A DNA stretch of 64,000 nt, taken from contig KN832876.1 of NCBI GenBank assembly GCA_000827325.1, positions 186,001-250,000 of the forward strand. The letters are read 5' to 3'. The stretch comes from Oidiodendron maius Zn. Lineage: Eukaryota; Ascomycota; Leotiomycetes; Myxotrichaceae. Within the stretch, counting starts at the first letter, position 1. Each line of letters begins with the position of its first letter. Both the position numbers and the translations under genes were made by a program. The notes beneath the pieces are model-generated. The model ran no database searches. It was given only the letters and a program-made list of their open reading frames with translations, and was not told where the DNA came from. Below, one piece after another: positions 20,766 through 34,180 of this stretch.

Positions 20766-23702
20766 ATGGAGCTCATCTCCGAAATGACTTCCGATCTTCT
20801 TAGGGTTGGCAAAGCAGCCAAGAGACAAGAGACAGGCTCGACGACCAAAGACTTTCACCATCCTTACACTCCTTATGCTATCCAGGAAATCTTCATGAGT
20901 ACTGTGTATCAAGTGCTGGAGGAAGGCAAGGTAGGCATTCTGGAGAGCCCAACCGGAACTGTGAGTGCCCACCCATATTGAATATCACGTGACTACACAG
21001 CTCTCAGGGCAGGTTCAAAGAGTCCCACTGAGAGCTGAATCGGAGAGGAAAGTCTAATATGTGCTTAGGGAAAGTCTCTAAGCTTGATCTGCGGGGCTTT
21101 AACGTGGCTTCGCGAGCATAAAGGCAAAGAATTTGAGGAGGGTCTGAATTGGACTCAGGAAAGCAAGTTATTAATTCACATGCAGGAATTAAGACTGATG
21201 GGTTCTAGACTCCGCTGAACCAGAATGGATCATCGAGCAAGCCAGAGCCAGGAAAAGACGAGACGTGATTCACCATCGCAAGGACATGGAGGCCCGTCTG
21301 TCCAAGATTCGAGCAAAAGAGAAAGCGCAGCGGCAGCAATATCTACGAGGGGAGTCTGCACAGAAAAGGAGGAAGCCTGCCCCTAATCAGAGAGGTAATC
21401 CCAACGAAGATGAAGAGCAGTTTGTTCTAGATGACTATGAGAGCGATGGCGAGAATTCAAATTCCAGGAGTGGTGGGGCAGGTGTGCTGTCCGCGGCAAC
21501 ACTGGAGCTTATGGGCAAGCTTGGAATGAGCGTCGGTGCCTCAAAGGAGGATGACGAGGAAGGGGACGATGAAATAAAGGTATTTAGCATTTCCTCTAGC
21601 GCCTAACCGTTCTGACATTTCAGGTCTTCTACTGTTCTCGAACCCACTCACAACTCTCACAATTTGTTAACGAGCTTCGACGTGTGGAATTACCCCCATC
21701 AATTCTGCCAGAAGAACAGCAGACAAGCGATGATCCAGAGATAGAAGATCTAAGGCATCTTACTCTCGGATCACGGAGGAATCTCTGTATAAATCCGTTG
21801 GTCAATAAATTGAGCTCCGTAACTGCTATTAACGAGCGATGTCTCGAGCTACAGCAGCCGAGCATAACTAGGGAGCACAAATGCTCGTTCCTTCCAAATA
21901 AGGATAATATACCGCTGGTCAATGAGTTCAGGGACCACGTCCTTGCCACGATCCGCGATATTGAAGATATGGGCGCTCTCGGCAAAGAACTCGGCATCTG
22001 CCCGTATTATGCCTCCAGGTCTACGATCAAGCCTGCTGAGATTGTCACTTTGCCCTATCCTTTGTTACTGCAGAAGAGTGCGAGAGAAGCTTTAAAGTTG
22101 AATTTGACCGGCCATGTCGTTATCATTGATGAAGCACATAATTTAATGGACGCAATTGCCGGCATCGAAGGCGTGGAAGTCAGCCTTAGCCAGTTGAAGC
22201 GTGCAAGAGCTCAGCTTGGTGGCTACCTACAGAAATTCCGGAATAGGTTAAAAGGGAAGAACAGGGTATATGTGGCTCAGATTGTGCGAGTTATCGACTC
22301 TTTAGCCGCGTATCTTGAGTCCCGCTTAAAGCTTCCGGTAAGGTATTCTGCGCATCGTCTTCAATCAAACGACTAATAACTTCATTAGAAGGCCGATGGC
22401 ATTGTGGATGAGAAAGAGCTTCTTTCTGGGAAAGGAGTTGACCAAATTAACTTCTTCAAACTAATTAATTACTTACAAAAAAGCAAACTGGCGCGTAAAG
22501 TTGAAGGTTATGCCCTTCACGCTTCATCCCCAACACTTGGCCGAGTCACAAAGTTAGCTTCTGCAAAACCGGAATCTACAACACCTGTGCTCCACCATAT
22601 CTCTTCCCTCCTTTCAGCACTCACACACCCCTCAAAAGAGGGTCGACTTTTTTTCTCTAAGTCCAGCACTTCCCTCGCCGCAGATGACGATGGGGCCATA
22701 ATGCTAAGATTCCTCCTCTTGGACCCGTCTAGTAACTTTGAAGAAATTGTCAGCTCTGCACGCGCTGTGATCCTCGCTGGTGGAACGATGTCGCCTATGA
22801 GCGACTATACTTCATACCTATTCCCCTATCTGCCCAGCTCGTCCATTACCACACTGAGCTGCGGACATGTGATCCCGAAGTCTAACCTTGTAGCCTGGAA
22901 CCTGCCATCCGGACCCAGTGGCAAAAGTTTAGAGTTTGAATTCACCTATAAGAATCGCGCCAATGAGATGATGATCGAGGAACTTGGTCGGGCCATGCTC
23001 AACATTTGCACTGTGGTTCCGGACGGTGTTGTGGTGTTTTTCCCCAGTTACTCCTATCTGGAAACCATAACTAGTTACTGGGCTCGTGCTCCGAATTCTG
23101 GGCCTGGGAACAGCGAGAAGAGTATCTGGCAACGATTGGAGGCGAAGAAAATGCTATTCCGGGAGAAGAAAGAAGGCAGTGTGGAATCAGTCCTGGAAGA
23201 CTATGCCAAAGCCATTGATACGGGCAAAGGTGGACTATTGCTCAGCGTGGTAGGCGGTAAAATGTCTGAGGGGATCAATTTCTCGGACCGCCTCGGCCGC
23301 TGCGTCGTTATTGTCGGACTTCCCTTCCCAAATATCATGAGTGCGGAGTGGAAAGCTAAAATCGAATATATCGAATCCTCGACATTGACCCGTCTTCAAG
23401 CATCTGAAGATACGAAGGGACTAGATGAAGCAGAGATGACAAGACGAGCGAAGGAGCAAGGACAGCAGTTCTACGAAAACGCCTGCATGCGTGCAGTCAA
23501 CCAGAGTGTGGGCAGAGCCATCAGACATCGCGAAGACTATGCCGCAATAGTAATGATTGACAAGAGATTTTCCAATGGAAGGATTAAGAATAAGTTGCCG
23601 GGCTGGATTAGGGAAGGTTTAGTCCCTGATGCTGGGGAGAAGACCTTTGGACAGTTAATGGGAGCTCTGACAAGCTTTTTCAGGAGTAAAAAGAATGTTT
23701 AA
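20766..23702 (+). CDS. chl1: ATP-dependent DNA helicase Chl1 (DDX11/ChlR1 family)
   Basis: Iron-sulfur XPD-family 5'-3' helicase acting in sister-chromatid cohesion. Exons 20766-20960, 21069-21162, 21209-21579, 21624-22337 and 22389-23702 give 895 residues. Walker A (ESPTGTGKSLSL) is rebuilt across intron 1; [14 protein letters not shown] is motif Ia; the four Fe-S cysteines are near residues 275 (RNLCINP), 293 (INERCLEL), 307 (HKCSFLP) and 346 (GICPYYASR); DEAH is near 389 ([10 protein letters not shown]); the C-terminal helicase motifs include [16 protein letters not shown] and [14 protein letters not shown]. Intron 2 is only 46 nt and uses a GC donor (GAAA then GCAAGT). An acidic insert precedes the Fe-S domain. 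Close to normal family length and apparently intact. Confidence 0.94.
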
Positions 23703-24070
23703 ACTGCCTCATAGAGCCATCAAACATAGTGCGTGCAGGTTCTTAGTCAAAAGGTTAGCTGTACTTTAAATTATTGACATCTTATATACCATGACATGTT
23801 TTTCAATGAATACTACACTCCAGGTGGTCTTTCAAAGATATTTCTTTAAACTCTCTAAATGACAAGCTTTCAAATAATTGCAGGATGATGGAGTTTGGAG
23901 CAGAGAACGACCCTCACGTGACCGTTTTCCTTGAATCACCAGAATGGTGAATGCACCAGATTAAGTACTTTTTGTTACATAAGCGAGCCGCGTCCGTCAA
24001 CCTGCCTCAGATCAGCTCATTCCGGGAACGAAAGATAGTTATTGACAAGTACCCAACACACACTCTCAAA
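23703..24070. promoter_or_regulatory. rpn12 promoter with TCACGTGA octamer
   Basis: 370 bp between chl1 and rpn12. A perfect palindrome TCACGTGA sits at 23914-23921, about 150 bp upstream of the rpn12 start; it fits the RTCACRTG site of Cbf1-type bHLH factors. I see no GGTGGCAAA proteasome element (PACE). Confidence 0.45.
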
Positions 24071-24945
24071 ATGTCAGAACGCGATCTCCAGGATGTTCTA
24101 CGGAAGCTCAAATCCTCGCACAGCTACCAAGACTCACTCTCACTGCTCTCGAAAGCCAAAATCACACTGTTGAAGCTCCACGCTCTGACGCCGCAGCCCA
24201 CAACCTCTCCCTCCATCCTGCACGCTGCTCGAGAGATCTTTGAGGCGGGCGCTCTACTTTCCATACGAGCGAAGGACCCCGATGCATTCACTCGCTATGT
24301 GCATCAACTGACGCCCTTCTATGAGTTGCCCTCCGAGAGACTGAATCCAGCGAACAGCGAGAAGAACAAGATCACTGGGTTATACCTACTGTTGCTCCTG
24401 ACGCAGGGCAACTATTCAGGTTTCCACACGGAGCTAGAAGGCCTCGAACTCAGACAGGAGGGTGGACTGGTGGAAGATGATCGGTTCTTGGGATACCCGA
24501 TTAAGCTCGAGAGATGGCTAATGGAGGGGAGCTATGATTTAGTGTGGAAGGCCATGGCTAGTAGGGAGGTGCCAAGTGAGGAATATGGTGTCTTTAGTGA
24601 GGTAAGTTATGTCTACATTTTCCTACTTATAGTATTGGCTGCGGATTGTTGATGCGAATTGAATAGATCCTGACCTCGCAAATCCGTAACGAAATCGCGT
24701 CGTGCAGTGAAACTGCATATCCTTCACTCCCTATCTCGTCAACCAAAGACCTACTCTTCCTGGATAGTGAAGGTGCGGTGATTTCGTTTGCACAGAGCAG
24801 AGGCTGGGATATAAAGGACGGGCGGATATACTTTCCAAACCAGGCTAAGGCTGGGGTTGATGAAGAGGGCAACGAGAAGGTGCTCAGTCAAATGGCTATC
24901 GAAAACACACTAGGCTATGCTAGGGAGCTAGAGACCATTGTTTAG
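24071..24945 (+). CDS. rpn12: 26S proteasome regulatory subunit Rpn12 (PSMD8)
   Basis: Lid subunit whose incorporation completes the 19S regulatory particle. Exons 24071-24601 and 24667-24945, phase 0, give 269 residues, close to the yeast protein. Supporting sequence includes HALTPQPTTSPSILHAAREI, FEAGALLSIRAKDPDAFTRY, KLERWLMEGSYDLVWKAM and the end YFPNQAKAGVDEEGNEKV. The C-terminal half corresponds to the CSN8/PSMD8 PCI-like domain. I chose the ATG at 24071 (AAAATGTC context) rather than the earlier in-frame ATG near 23951, because family proteins start close to this point. Another lid subunit, Rpn3, is at 56.6 kb. Confidence 0.93.
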
Positions 24946-25189
24946 ACCACATTGTTCTGCTGCGCTTGGTGCAGACATTTTGTGAATGTATTCTAGATGC
25001 GGCGCCCTGGAGTACTTCAGAAATGAGAGACGGATGGCACATGATATAATCAGACTTCATCCACTTGACCTTTTTTAGTAACTAACATCTGATTGTTGAG
25101 ACCCCCTACATGCAACTATTCTACCTGTAAGCAGATAAGCAGCTGCGATCTACTATTTCCCGAACTCCATTTTGATTCCTCCCAATCGT

Positions 25190-28100
25190 TCATGCAACGA
25201 GCTTCAAGCCACTTCCATTCTTGCCCACCTCGCACACCTCACAAACGGTGCACACAGTTCCCTTGTACTTGGGCTGATACCTGCTTCCATCGAATGCACA
25301 TACTTCGAATTGAGAGCCAGAGTAGATTGGTGTGTGTGATGCTGCGCAGATTTCGAAGTCTGCAAATTGGTCAAACTCGATTTCATGTGTATCGTTAGGG
25401 TTTCGCTCGCATTGAGCCTTCGTCTTGCGAGCCTAGAATATGTTAGTTTATACATGCTACTACTGCCAGAGAACAACCTTACGTTTTCAAGAATTTTGGC
25501 ATTTCCGCCATTAGCCAACATCCTGTTTGCGAATCCCAGTGCAGAATTGTAGTTCTTGTTCATAAACGCTGCCCTCATAGCACTTGCTAGAGCCAATTGT
25601 CTATGGGATACCTCTAACTTGGGAATAGTGAAATATGCAGACAATTCCAGTGATCGCTTCAGCTTCTCTGGAGATGCGGCAACTTCCTCTGGCGTACCAA
25701 GGTTTCGGCGGGAGAGCTCAATTGCCATTGCAAGGCTGTATTCGCAGGCAGACGTGATCAGTTTCTTTGCTTCATCTACTTCTGACGCAACGGACACAGC
25801 GTTGACCAAGAGGGCATGGAGAATTCCTTTGAATATACGTGCACCGTCCTCAAGCTTGTTGGCACGCATAGCATCATAGCCTTTCTGTAGATCACCGGTT
25901 GCCAGAGACTCGATATCGCGAGGAATTATGGGTAGTATTTTGCGAGGGTCGGTTTCGTCAACTGTTCGGCGGACGTAGTTGGTAAGTGGAGGAAGACTAG
26001 CAGATGCTGGGATAAATGTCCTGGTAGCTTGGTAGATCTCCAAGAAGCGTGGCTTCAAGGGTGCAAAATTGACAGCACCCAGCTGACGGTTCAGTAGCTG
26101 CATGGCAGTTTCGAACGATCCTCCTGCTACGTGATCTGCCGCAATTGGTGAGTTGCGAGCCCACAGATCTGCTTCGCTGCTTCCGGCACCCGCCTCTGCG
26201 CTATCGACATTCACAAAATCGCTTTCGACTTCTGGGACGATGTCATCACCCATATCCCAGCCCGCAGCGTCCTCTTCATCATCTTCGATAAGATTGCCGC
26301 TTCCTTTAACTCCATCACCCTCTACCGCCTCGTCAAACCCAAATCCATTTGATGCAGCCGCAGGTTCATCCTCTAACGAAAGGCCCTCAACTTGTCCAAG
26401 CAATGCTTTTTCGAAGAAAGATTGAGACGTGGCTTTGGTGGGCCAATTAGCCTGGAATGTTTGAACGATCGGCTTTGGAGGAGAAAGCGGGGACACAATA
26501 TCTGGGAGTGTAATTTGCTCTTCGGTAAGGCCTGTAACCTCCAAAATTGATTCGCATTCCTCTGTCAGACCATTGGATTTCGCAGTAATGTAAGCAAGGG
26601 GGTCTTTGGTGCAAGTCAGCGCATGCTCAAAAAAGAGTAGATATCATTGCAACTTACAGAGGTCAATTTCCTTGAACATTTGGATCTTATCCGCTACATC
26701 TCCGAGGTATAACGCATTTTGGAATCGCGCAGTGAAGTCGCCCCGATGTTCCGCAATCTTAGCCATTCGGCTGAGCTTGGCTTGATCTCCTGTAGCAAGG
26801 TACAAGAATGAGAGTTTATCGAACTGCTTCAATTTCTGGTAGGTCATCTCCACTATTTGATGATTACCATGTGCAAGCGCTTCTGTTGTCAATCTTGACC
26901 AGAGTTTGGGTTTATCCAGTTGTTTAGCCATCTCCACCGCAACTTCCAGGTTTCCACACTCAATGGCCAACTCAAAGCGAGTAGTTGGGTCTTGAACAAA
27001 TTGCAGGGCGATCTCTGGGTACCCCTTCTTCTGTAAGTAAGAAATAATGCTTTGACCAACAAGACTTGAGTTCTTGATGATCTGAAGCATTTCCTCATAA
27101 TTGCGCTTTACAAGTGCGAGCTTGAAGCGGTACTCGGTTGGGTCAATATTCAAGATTTGAGGCTTCGCATTCCGGTCAAGGCAGTACACGCTACGAGCTT
27201 TCACTCGGACAAGGTATACAGTCTGATCCAGTGTCCGAACAATACCATTGTCTCCATTCAAAAGAGTGTATTTGATGTGATTGAGGGTGGAATAGAGGAG
27301 AACGCCGGCATCATCCCAAGTGGCGCTCTTGATCCGGATTGTTTCGTGCAGGGTGCTAACCTGCTCTAGAGTTTTGGTGGCAATGGTAACATTGTGTTTA
27401 CTCAGGAGAGCAACGTACAAGCCATCGTTTGACCACACAACATACTTCACTCCATTAACAGCCAGCTCTGCAGTACTCTTCTTTTGCTGGATGTCGTACA
27501 AATGAACAGCGGTGGGAGTGATTAGAAGAAGATTACCGGTTCCGCCAAAGTAAATATCAGTAGTGCCAGTAGGAGGTTTGATGGTCTTTGTTGTTGAATT
27601 TGAGAGATCCTTGATATCGATTTGCTGAGCTGCTACGTTGAAAACCGCGAAGCGATTTCGTGCGACAAACACAGCAGAATTCCCCAGACCTCGTTTCGTG
27701 TCTGTCGTGCCCATGGACCCCGATCCATCTCGAGGAAGATAGATCAGTTCGTAGGAGCCACCATCTGCGGGAGAAGTCACCAAAATAGCCCGCTCTGCCG
27801 GATTATAGGACAGGGACCGAGGAGGAACCCAGGGGCTGCCAAGGTTTTTCAAAGTTAAGAGGACTGGGCTCTCAACATTCTTCTGGAAGTCGTAGGACCG
27901 CACATGCTTGTCCTTCTTTGTAATGAAGAAGAGATTATTCTGATAGAAGGCTGATGCGGGTCGTTCACGTTCCAACTTGAAGACCATAACACCATTATCG
28001 TGTCCTGCAGCGAAAAGATTAATCTCTGGGTGAGCGGCAATGACCCAGAAGCGGTCATTTTCTCGCTTGAAGGATTGTACTGAGGTTCGCTTGTTGAGAT

Positions 28101-29123
28101 CCCAAACTCGGATAGTTTTATCCTCACCACAAGACAGTATTAAATCTTGGTGCGGGTGAAACAAACACCCCGATGCATTTTGGAAATGGCCGCGACACGT
28201 GTCGACCTCCCATGCCTTCGTATCGCTCATTCTCCACAGCTTGACCAGCCGATCATCGCCGGCAGAAACGATCAGGGGTAAGGTGGGGTGGAAGGCGACC
28301 CAATTCACCCCCCTATCATGGCCCTCCAATACAAATTTAACCACAGCATCGGTATTTCCAAACACATCGGCTTGATTCTGATTTCCGCGAGACATTTGGT
28401 CTTCGAAAGTCATAGATGTTGGGGCTGAATGCTTCTTGCGTAGACCAGATATATCCCAAACTCGCACCGATTGGTCCAAGGACGCAGATACTACCAAGTC
28501 TTCTTTCGGATGGAATTGCGCGCACATAGTATAGTGATTGTGACCGGTCATAGTACAGACTGGAATGCTATTAGAACAATTCGGTGAAACGAGCACACCG
28601 ACTTACTTAGAGACCTATTCTGCCAATTCCATATTCTAATCGTCTGATCGTCGGAACTGGAAATAATCCAAGGAAGCTCATGGTGGAAGAACACTGTCCG
28701 AAGATAGTCCAGATGGCCATTCAAAGTGAAGAGGCACCTCCGTGTCTGATATGACCAGACCTTGATCTTGTAATCGTCCCCGCCGGACACGAAGAGGGGT
28801 TGTGTTTTGTGAAAGTCGACGCCTCGAACCGGGCCATCGTGCTCTTCGAATCGGTCAATCAGTGTGCCCATACGATAATCCCACAGCTGGATAGTCGAGG
28901 AATGCAGGGACACTAGAATCCATGGTCTTTGAAATTGTTAGTGGGGCGTGCACAATAGGGGATTTGGCGTCGAACCTCTTAGGATGGAATGCAATGCCCT
29001 TCGCTCTCGAAGATTTGGACTCGAACTGTTGCAATTGTCAGAAGGGACGCGCTGGAAAGACAACAAGAATTTCCAGAGTGAGCATACCTTCGTCAGCATG
29101 TTTGGGGAGGAGGTGGATGCCAT
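25190..29123 (-). CDS. cop1: Coatomer subunit alpha (alpha-COP, Ret1)
   Basis: Large scaffold subunit of the COPI coat for Golgi-to-ER transport. Exons on the minus strand 29123-29088, 29025-28976, 28926-28607, 28559-26658, 26603-25483 and 25432-25190 give 1,223 residues; all five phases close. The N-terminus ([12 protein letters not shown] then [19 protein letters not shown]) begins a WD40 propeller of about 320 residues with repeats such as [19 protein letters not shown] and [21 protein letters not shown] second propeller, a helical solenoid and the COPI alpha C-terminal domain follow, ending with a Cys-rich tail ([16 protein letters not shown]). Family members also end in a Cys-containing domain, but here the last part has C-x2-C-x2-C. 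It diverges from UGGT over 500 bp; both act in the early secretory pathway. Confidence 0.95.
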
Positions 29124-29623
29124 CTTGACCGCTGCGAGACGCCTGAAGCTTACGCCTCGCGCATGAAGGGTGCGGGATTCTCAAGTTTGGCAGATCCCCA
29201 AAGATACAAAGCCTCTTTGAGAGAGGTTCTTCAGGTGGGCAGTATCAGGAGGTTCAATGTGAGGGCCGAGATGTGTCGAATTGTGTGATGCGGTGGTTTG
29301 CGATCTGTGTCCAGTTCTTGTGTGCTACGGCGGACGTTAACATCAGGCGCGCATCTGAGCTTGAACGAAGCTTTGCTAAAGGCCACCTCACAAAATCGCG
29401 ATGGGCTGTCAGCCTTGTGCAAGTTTCGAGCCTTACTTGTTCCCACCACAATTTTATGTATGCATTGTAGAAGTTAATGATGCTTCTCTTCTTTCTCCTT
29501 GATTGAATATAGATTAGGACCCCAGTCTGCTAGTGGACGCCATCCAGTATCCAACGGATTCATAGGCATCTTCCCAGTTCGATACAGCTTCATAGAAGCT
29601 TTCAGGCCCCTCCAGAGATCGAG
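29124..29623. promoter_or_regulatory. Divergent promoter region, alpha-COP and UGGT
   Basis: 500 bp between the two start codons. I looked for unfolded-protein-response elements (TGACGTGG/CAGCGTG types) and found no clear match. Short open frames in this interval have no support. Confidence 0.4.
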
Positions 29624-32600
29624 ATGAGGGCCATGAGCTTTCCATGGGGACTTACAGGAGCGTTACTAGCTTCCACGTACCTCCACTCATTATGCGTCTC
29701 TGCTAGCCCGTCAATAAATGTTGAACTGAGAGCGTCTTTCTCGTCTGCCCCATATCTCCTCGAACTATTGTCTGTACACTCCCTTGATCATTTCTGGTTA
29801 GCATTGACTAATACCTCTATAGAGAGACTGCTGGCGATGAAAATTCAACATCATACTTCCCCCTCCTTGACCGCATTGCGGATGGCCACTTCTCAAAAGC
29901 CTCGACGGATAAAGAACTCTATGATCAATTCATACAGGTCTTGAAAGAGGATGGGCACATGTCTGATCCCCATACATTATCTTCTTTCCAGTTTGCCTTG
30001 TCCATGCGATCCTCTGCTCCCCGTATTGAGGCACATTACCAATACTATCACACGTCGGCTGAACCGTATCTCCAGGCAGACCAAGAACCATCATGTTCAA
30101 TATGGGTCCTATTCAATGACAAGCAATACTGTTCCCCGCTGTTGGAGGAGGCTAATGGAGATGTTAGCGGTCACTCGTATGTTCCACTATGCACAGGTAC
30201 AGGGCTGGAAAGCTAATCCGTCGTGAAGACAAGCGCAAGAACTACAATTTGACAGGGTTCTTGGAAGCCGTTCTGCACCCGCTACTGTGCTGTACGCAGA
30301 CATTACCTCTCCATCATTTGGACAGTTTCACAAATCCCTGGTGAAAGCTGCCCTTGAGGGTAAAACTTCCTATCGAATCCGCCACCGGAATCCCACTTCC
30401 GAATTCAAACCTCTCACCATTCCTGGTTACGGTGTTGAACTTGCATTAAAGCGAACAGACTACATCGTCATTGACGATCGCGAGGACAATGAAGCTAAGA
30501 CGTCGAATTCTGACTCCGAAACTAAAGTGAAGTTTGAGGATGAAGAGTTTGCCGACCTTAAACCTCTGTCTAGCTCGGAGCTGCTCAATCTCAGTGTGAA
30601 GGCTTCAAGTTTCATAATGCAGAGCGAAGAACCATTTGATACCCTGATAAAACTTTCTCAGGATTTCCCAAAATATTCCAGCGCAATTGCCACCCACAAT
30701 GCAACAGATGGCTTTGTCACGGAGCATGAATATAATCGCGCTCAATTAGTGCCTGCAGGATACAATGTTTGGTGGATAAATGGAGTTCAACTGATTGAGC
30801 GACAGATCAATGGTCTTAGCCTCCTTGAGATTTTGCGGAAAGAGAGGAAACTTATTAAGGGTGTGACCAATCTTGGCTTCACTGTTCGAGAAGCAATCGA
30901 TCTACTTGCGCACACCGAAATTTCCACGGTGAAAGTTGATAATGAGCCTCCGAGATACGACTGGAGAGATGATATCGAGGGTGGTAGCACGATAATATGG
31001 ATGAATAATCTGGAAAAGGACAAGCGTTATGCAGAATGGCCAGAGTCTCTCTCCGCAATGCTGCAGCAAACTTTTCCGGGACAGCTTCCCTCCGTCCGAA
31101 GAGATTGTTTTACTTTAGTTGTTCCCGTTGATTTCACAGATATGCAGGATGTTTATCTCGTGGCTGATACCCTTTTGAGCTTTGTGAAACGAAAGCTTGC
31201 TCTTCGAATTGGAATTGTTCCTATAGCTAAAACGTCTAATGCCGCTGAACAAGCTGCAATAGTCTACCATCTCCTCGACACTTATGGATTGGCTGCTGCC
31301 ACCGAATACCTCGGGGTATCTTACAACTCTAAGTCGGTTGAACATGCAAGCAAGTCGAATTTTGAATCTGTCATAAAAGGAAAAGGGCTTCGTCCGGACA
31401 AAACCTCTCATCCTTTTGATGATGTACTTAAATCGGACGAGTATAAAAACCAAGTCCAGTTCTCGCAAAAATGGATTCAAAGATTAGGTGCGAACAGCGA
31501 CGTGCCGCCGATGTTTGTTAACGGTGTTGCTATCCCCCGCGATGAGAATTTCTTGCAGGCGATGAGCTCCAGGGTTTCAACTGATTTACGTGCCATCCAA
31601 GCCGAGATATTCAAGGAGTCCATTGAGCCTGATGCTTGGCTACCTAGCTATTTTCTCACGGATGCTGTTTTACACCGGAACACCCTCGTGGCGCCAGAGG
31701 ACGATAAGAGCTTGAGAATATTCGATGTCAACAAACTCATGGATGGTAGTCTGGACATACTGCAAAAACTACCCCGCGTCGAAGTCGATCCTTCGTCTGC
31801 AAAAGCCGAATGGGCCTATATGACTGTGGTCGCTGACTTGAATTCGGAGGCTGGCGGAAAACTACTCTCTACAGCTGTTTCATTTCGAAAAGCCAATCCA
31901 TCAGTTGAACTCGTCGTAGTGCATAATCCTGCCCCGGAGGCAACAAACAATACTGTCAGCAACTACTTGTTTTCTTATATGCGAGGCCGTTCATACAACA
32001 CTGTGCAAAACGCCGATGAATTAATAGCCCATTCAAATGCAGCTGCCGTGGACGGAACAGGACTATTCCAGGAAGAAGCAAACAGGTATTGGCAGACAGC
32101 GAGCTCCTTGGTCCGGTCAATCGCGTTTCAGCCTGGGCAAAATGGTCTTTTGTTAAACGGCCGTCTCCTCGGCCCGGTCCCAGATACATTAGAACTTGAA
32201 CTGGCAGACTTCGAACAACTTTTATCTTATGAGCGCTCCAATCGTATTTCTCCAGCATATGCTGCTGTTGATGCACTTGGACTTTTGGACAAAATCACGG
32301 AACCTCTTGTAGCGGCCAAAATCTCCTCCATCGTTGCACTCTCCACGATATCAGATACTCCTGATGGAATATTTGAAAAAGCTCCTACGATCAGGCTGAG
32401 CTTTAATGATGTCTGGAATTCTTCCCACACAGTTATCGAAATCGGTGATATCTCCACTGCAAGTATACAAATGACACTGCTTGTGGACCCAGCCAGCGAA
32501 CAAGGCCAAAGATGGCTTCCAATAATACAGGTGGTCTCAGAGCTGGATGGAGTCTACTTGAAGCTGTTTCTAAATCCTAAAGGGCGCCTCCAAGAGCTTC

Positions 32601-34180
32601 CAGTGAAGCGCTTTTACAGATACGTTCTTGGTTCGAAGCCAACTTTTGATGAATCTGGTGACCTTCAATCTCTGGGAGCTTCGTTCACGGGTGTTCCACA
32701 AGAGGCCTTGCTGACCGTTGGTATGGATACACCACCAGCTTGGCTCGTTGCTCCAAAGACCTCCATACACGATTTGGACAACATTAAGCTCAGCTCTGTC
32801 AAATCCGACGTAAAAGCAATATATGAGCTGAAAAATATCCTAATTGAAGGCCACTCGCGAGAAATACCTGGCGGAGCAGCACCAAGCGGCGCGCAGCTTG
32901 TTCTAGGAACAGAGCGAGAACCTCATTTTGCCGACACCATTATCATGGCAAATTTGGGATACTTCCAGTTTAAAGCAAATCCAGGTTTTTATAAAATCAA
33001 TCTTCAAGAAGGTAGGAGCTCGGAGATCTTCAAGATCGAAAGTATTGGGTCTCAGGGTTGGGCGCCTGTCCCCGGGGACGAGAGTTCGGAAGTTGTTCTT
33101 ATGAGCTTCCAAGGTGCGACATTATATCCAAGGCTATCCCGAAAGACAGGGATGGAGACTGAAGACGTCCTCGAAGCGACAGCAGACTCCCCACTGGGCT
33201 TTGTATCCCGGGGACTCAACTTTGCGCAGGGCATTCTAAGCGGCAAAACTCACGAAGTTCAGCAAGAAACACAGGCCGAAATCAACATATTCTCTGTGGC
33301 AAGCGGACATCTGTATGAACGTATGCTAAACATCATGATGGTCAGTGTCATGAAGCACACGAAGCACACTGTTAAATTCTGGTTCATTGAGCAATTCCTC
33401 TCGCCATCATTTAAGGACTTCATCCCATACCTCGCAGCTGAATATGGCTTTCAGTATGAAATGGTGACGTTCAAATGGCCCCATTGGCTCAGAAAGCAAA
33501 CAGAAAAGCAACGTGAGATTTGGGGTTACAAAATCCTTTTCCTTGACGTCCTCTTCCCCCTATCTCTGGATAAAGTGATCTTCGTGGATGCGGATCAAAT
33601 TGTGCGGACGGATATGATTGATCTCGTAAATCACGATTTAAAAGGAGCGCCTTACGGATTCACGCCAATGTGCGATAGCCGAACCGAAATGGAAGGATTC
33701 AGGTTTTGGAAACAAGGATACTGGGAGAAATTCTTGCGTGGACTACCATACCACATATCTGCGCTCTATGTGGTCGACCTCCAACGGTTCCGACAAATGG
33801 CCGCAGGCGATAGGCTTCGCCAACAATATCACTCGCTCTCAGCGGATCCGAATAGTTTGTCAAACTTGGATCAGGATTTGCCAAATCACATGCAGACTGT
33901 TCTCCCAATACACAGTCTTCCGCAAGAGTGGTTATGGTGCGAGACCTGGTGTAGCGACGAAAGTCTGAAAGAAGCACGTACTATTGATCTGTGTAATAAT
34001 CCATTAACAAAAGAGCCGAAGTTGGATAGAGCAAGACGACAAGTACCAGAATGGACAGTCTATGATGATGAAATTGCTGGCGTCGATAGGAAACGAAAGG
34101 GTCCGAAAGAACCTGAAGACAAGACTGAGAGCAAAACTGTTGGAGCGAAAGAAGGCACCAGTTCTAAAGATGAGTTGTAG
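29624..34180 (+). CDS. UDP-glucose:glycoprotein glucosyltransferase (UGGT)
   Basis: ER lumen folding sensor that re-glucosylates misfolded N-glycoproteins. Exons 29624-29769, 29823-30176 and 30229-34180 give 1,483 residues, normal for UGGT. A signal peptide covers about residues 1-28 (WGLTGALLASTYLHSLCVSA). The thioredoxin-like sensor domains fill the first 1,100 residues, recognisable by stretches like FDRVLGS and VLYADITSPSFGQFH. The GT24 catalytic domain begins near residue 1184 (EINIFSVASGHLYERMLNIM) with DxD at about 1287 (KVIFVDADQIVRTDMIDLV) and the conserved SLPQEWLWCETWCSDESLK. The protein ends in KDEL, an ER retrieval signal. Two introns are near the 5' end only. Intact. Either Gpt1 or Kre5-like naming is possible; the conserved catalytic domain argues for active UGGT. 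Confidence 0.95.
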
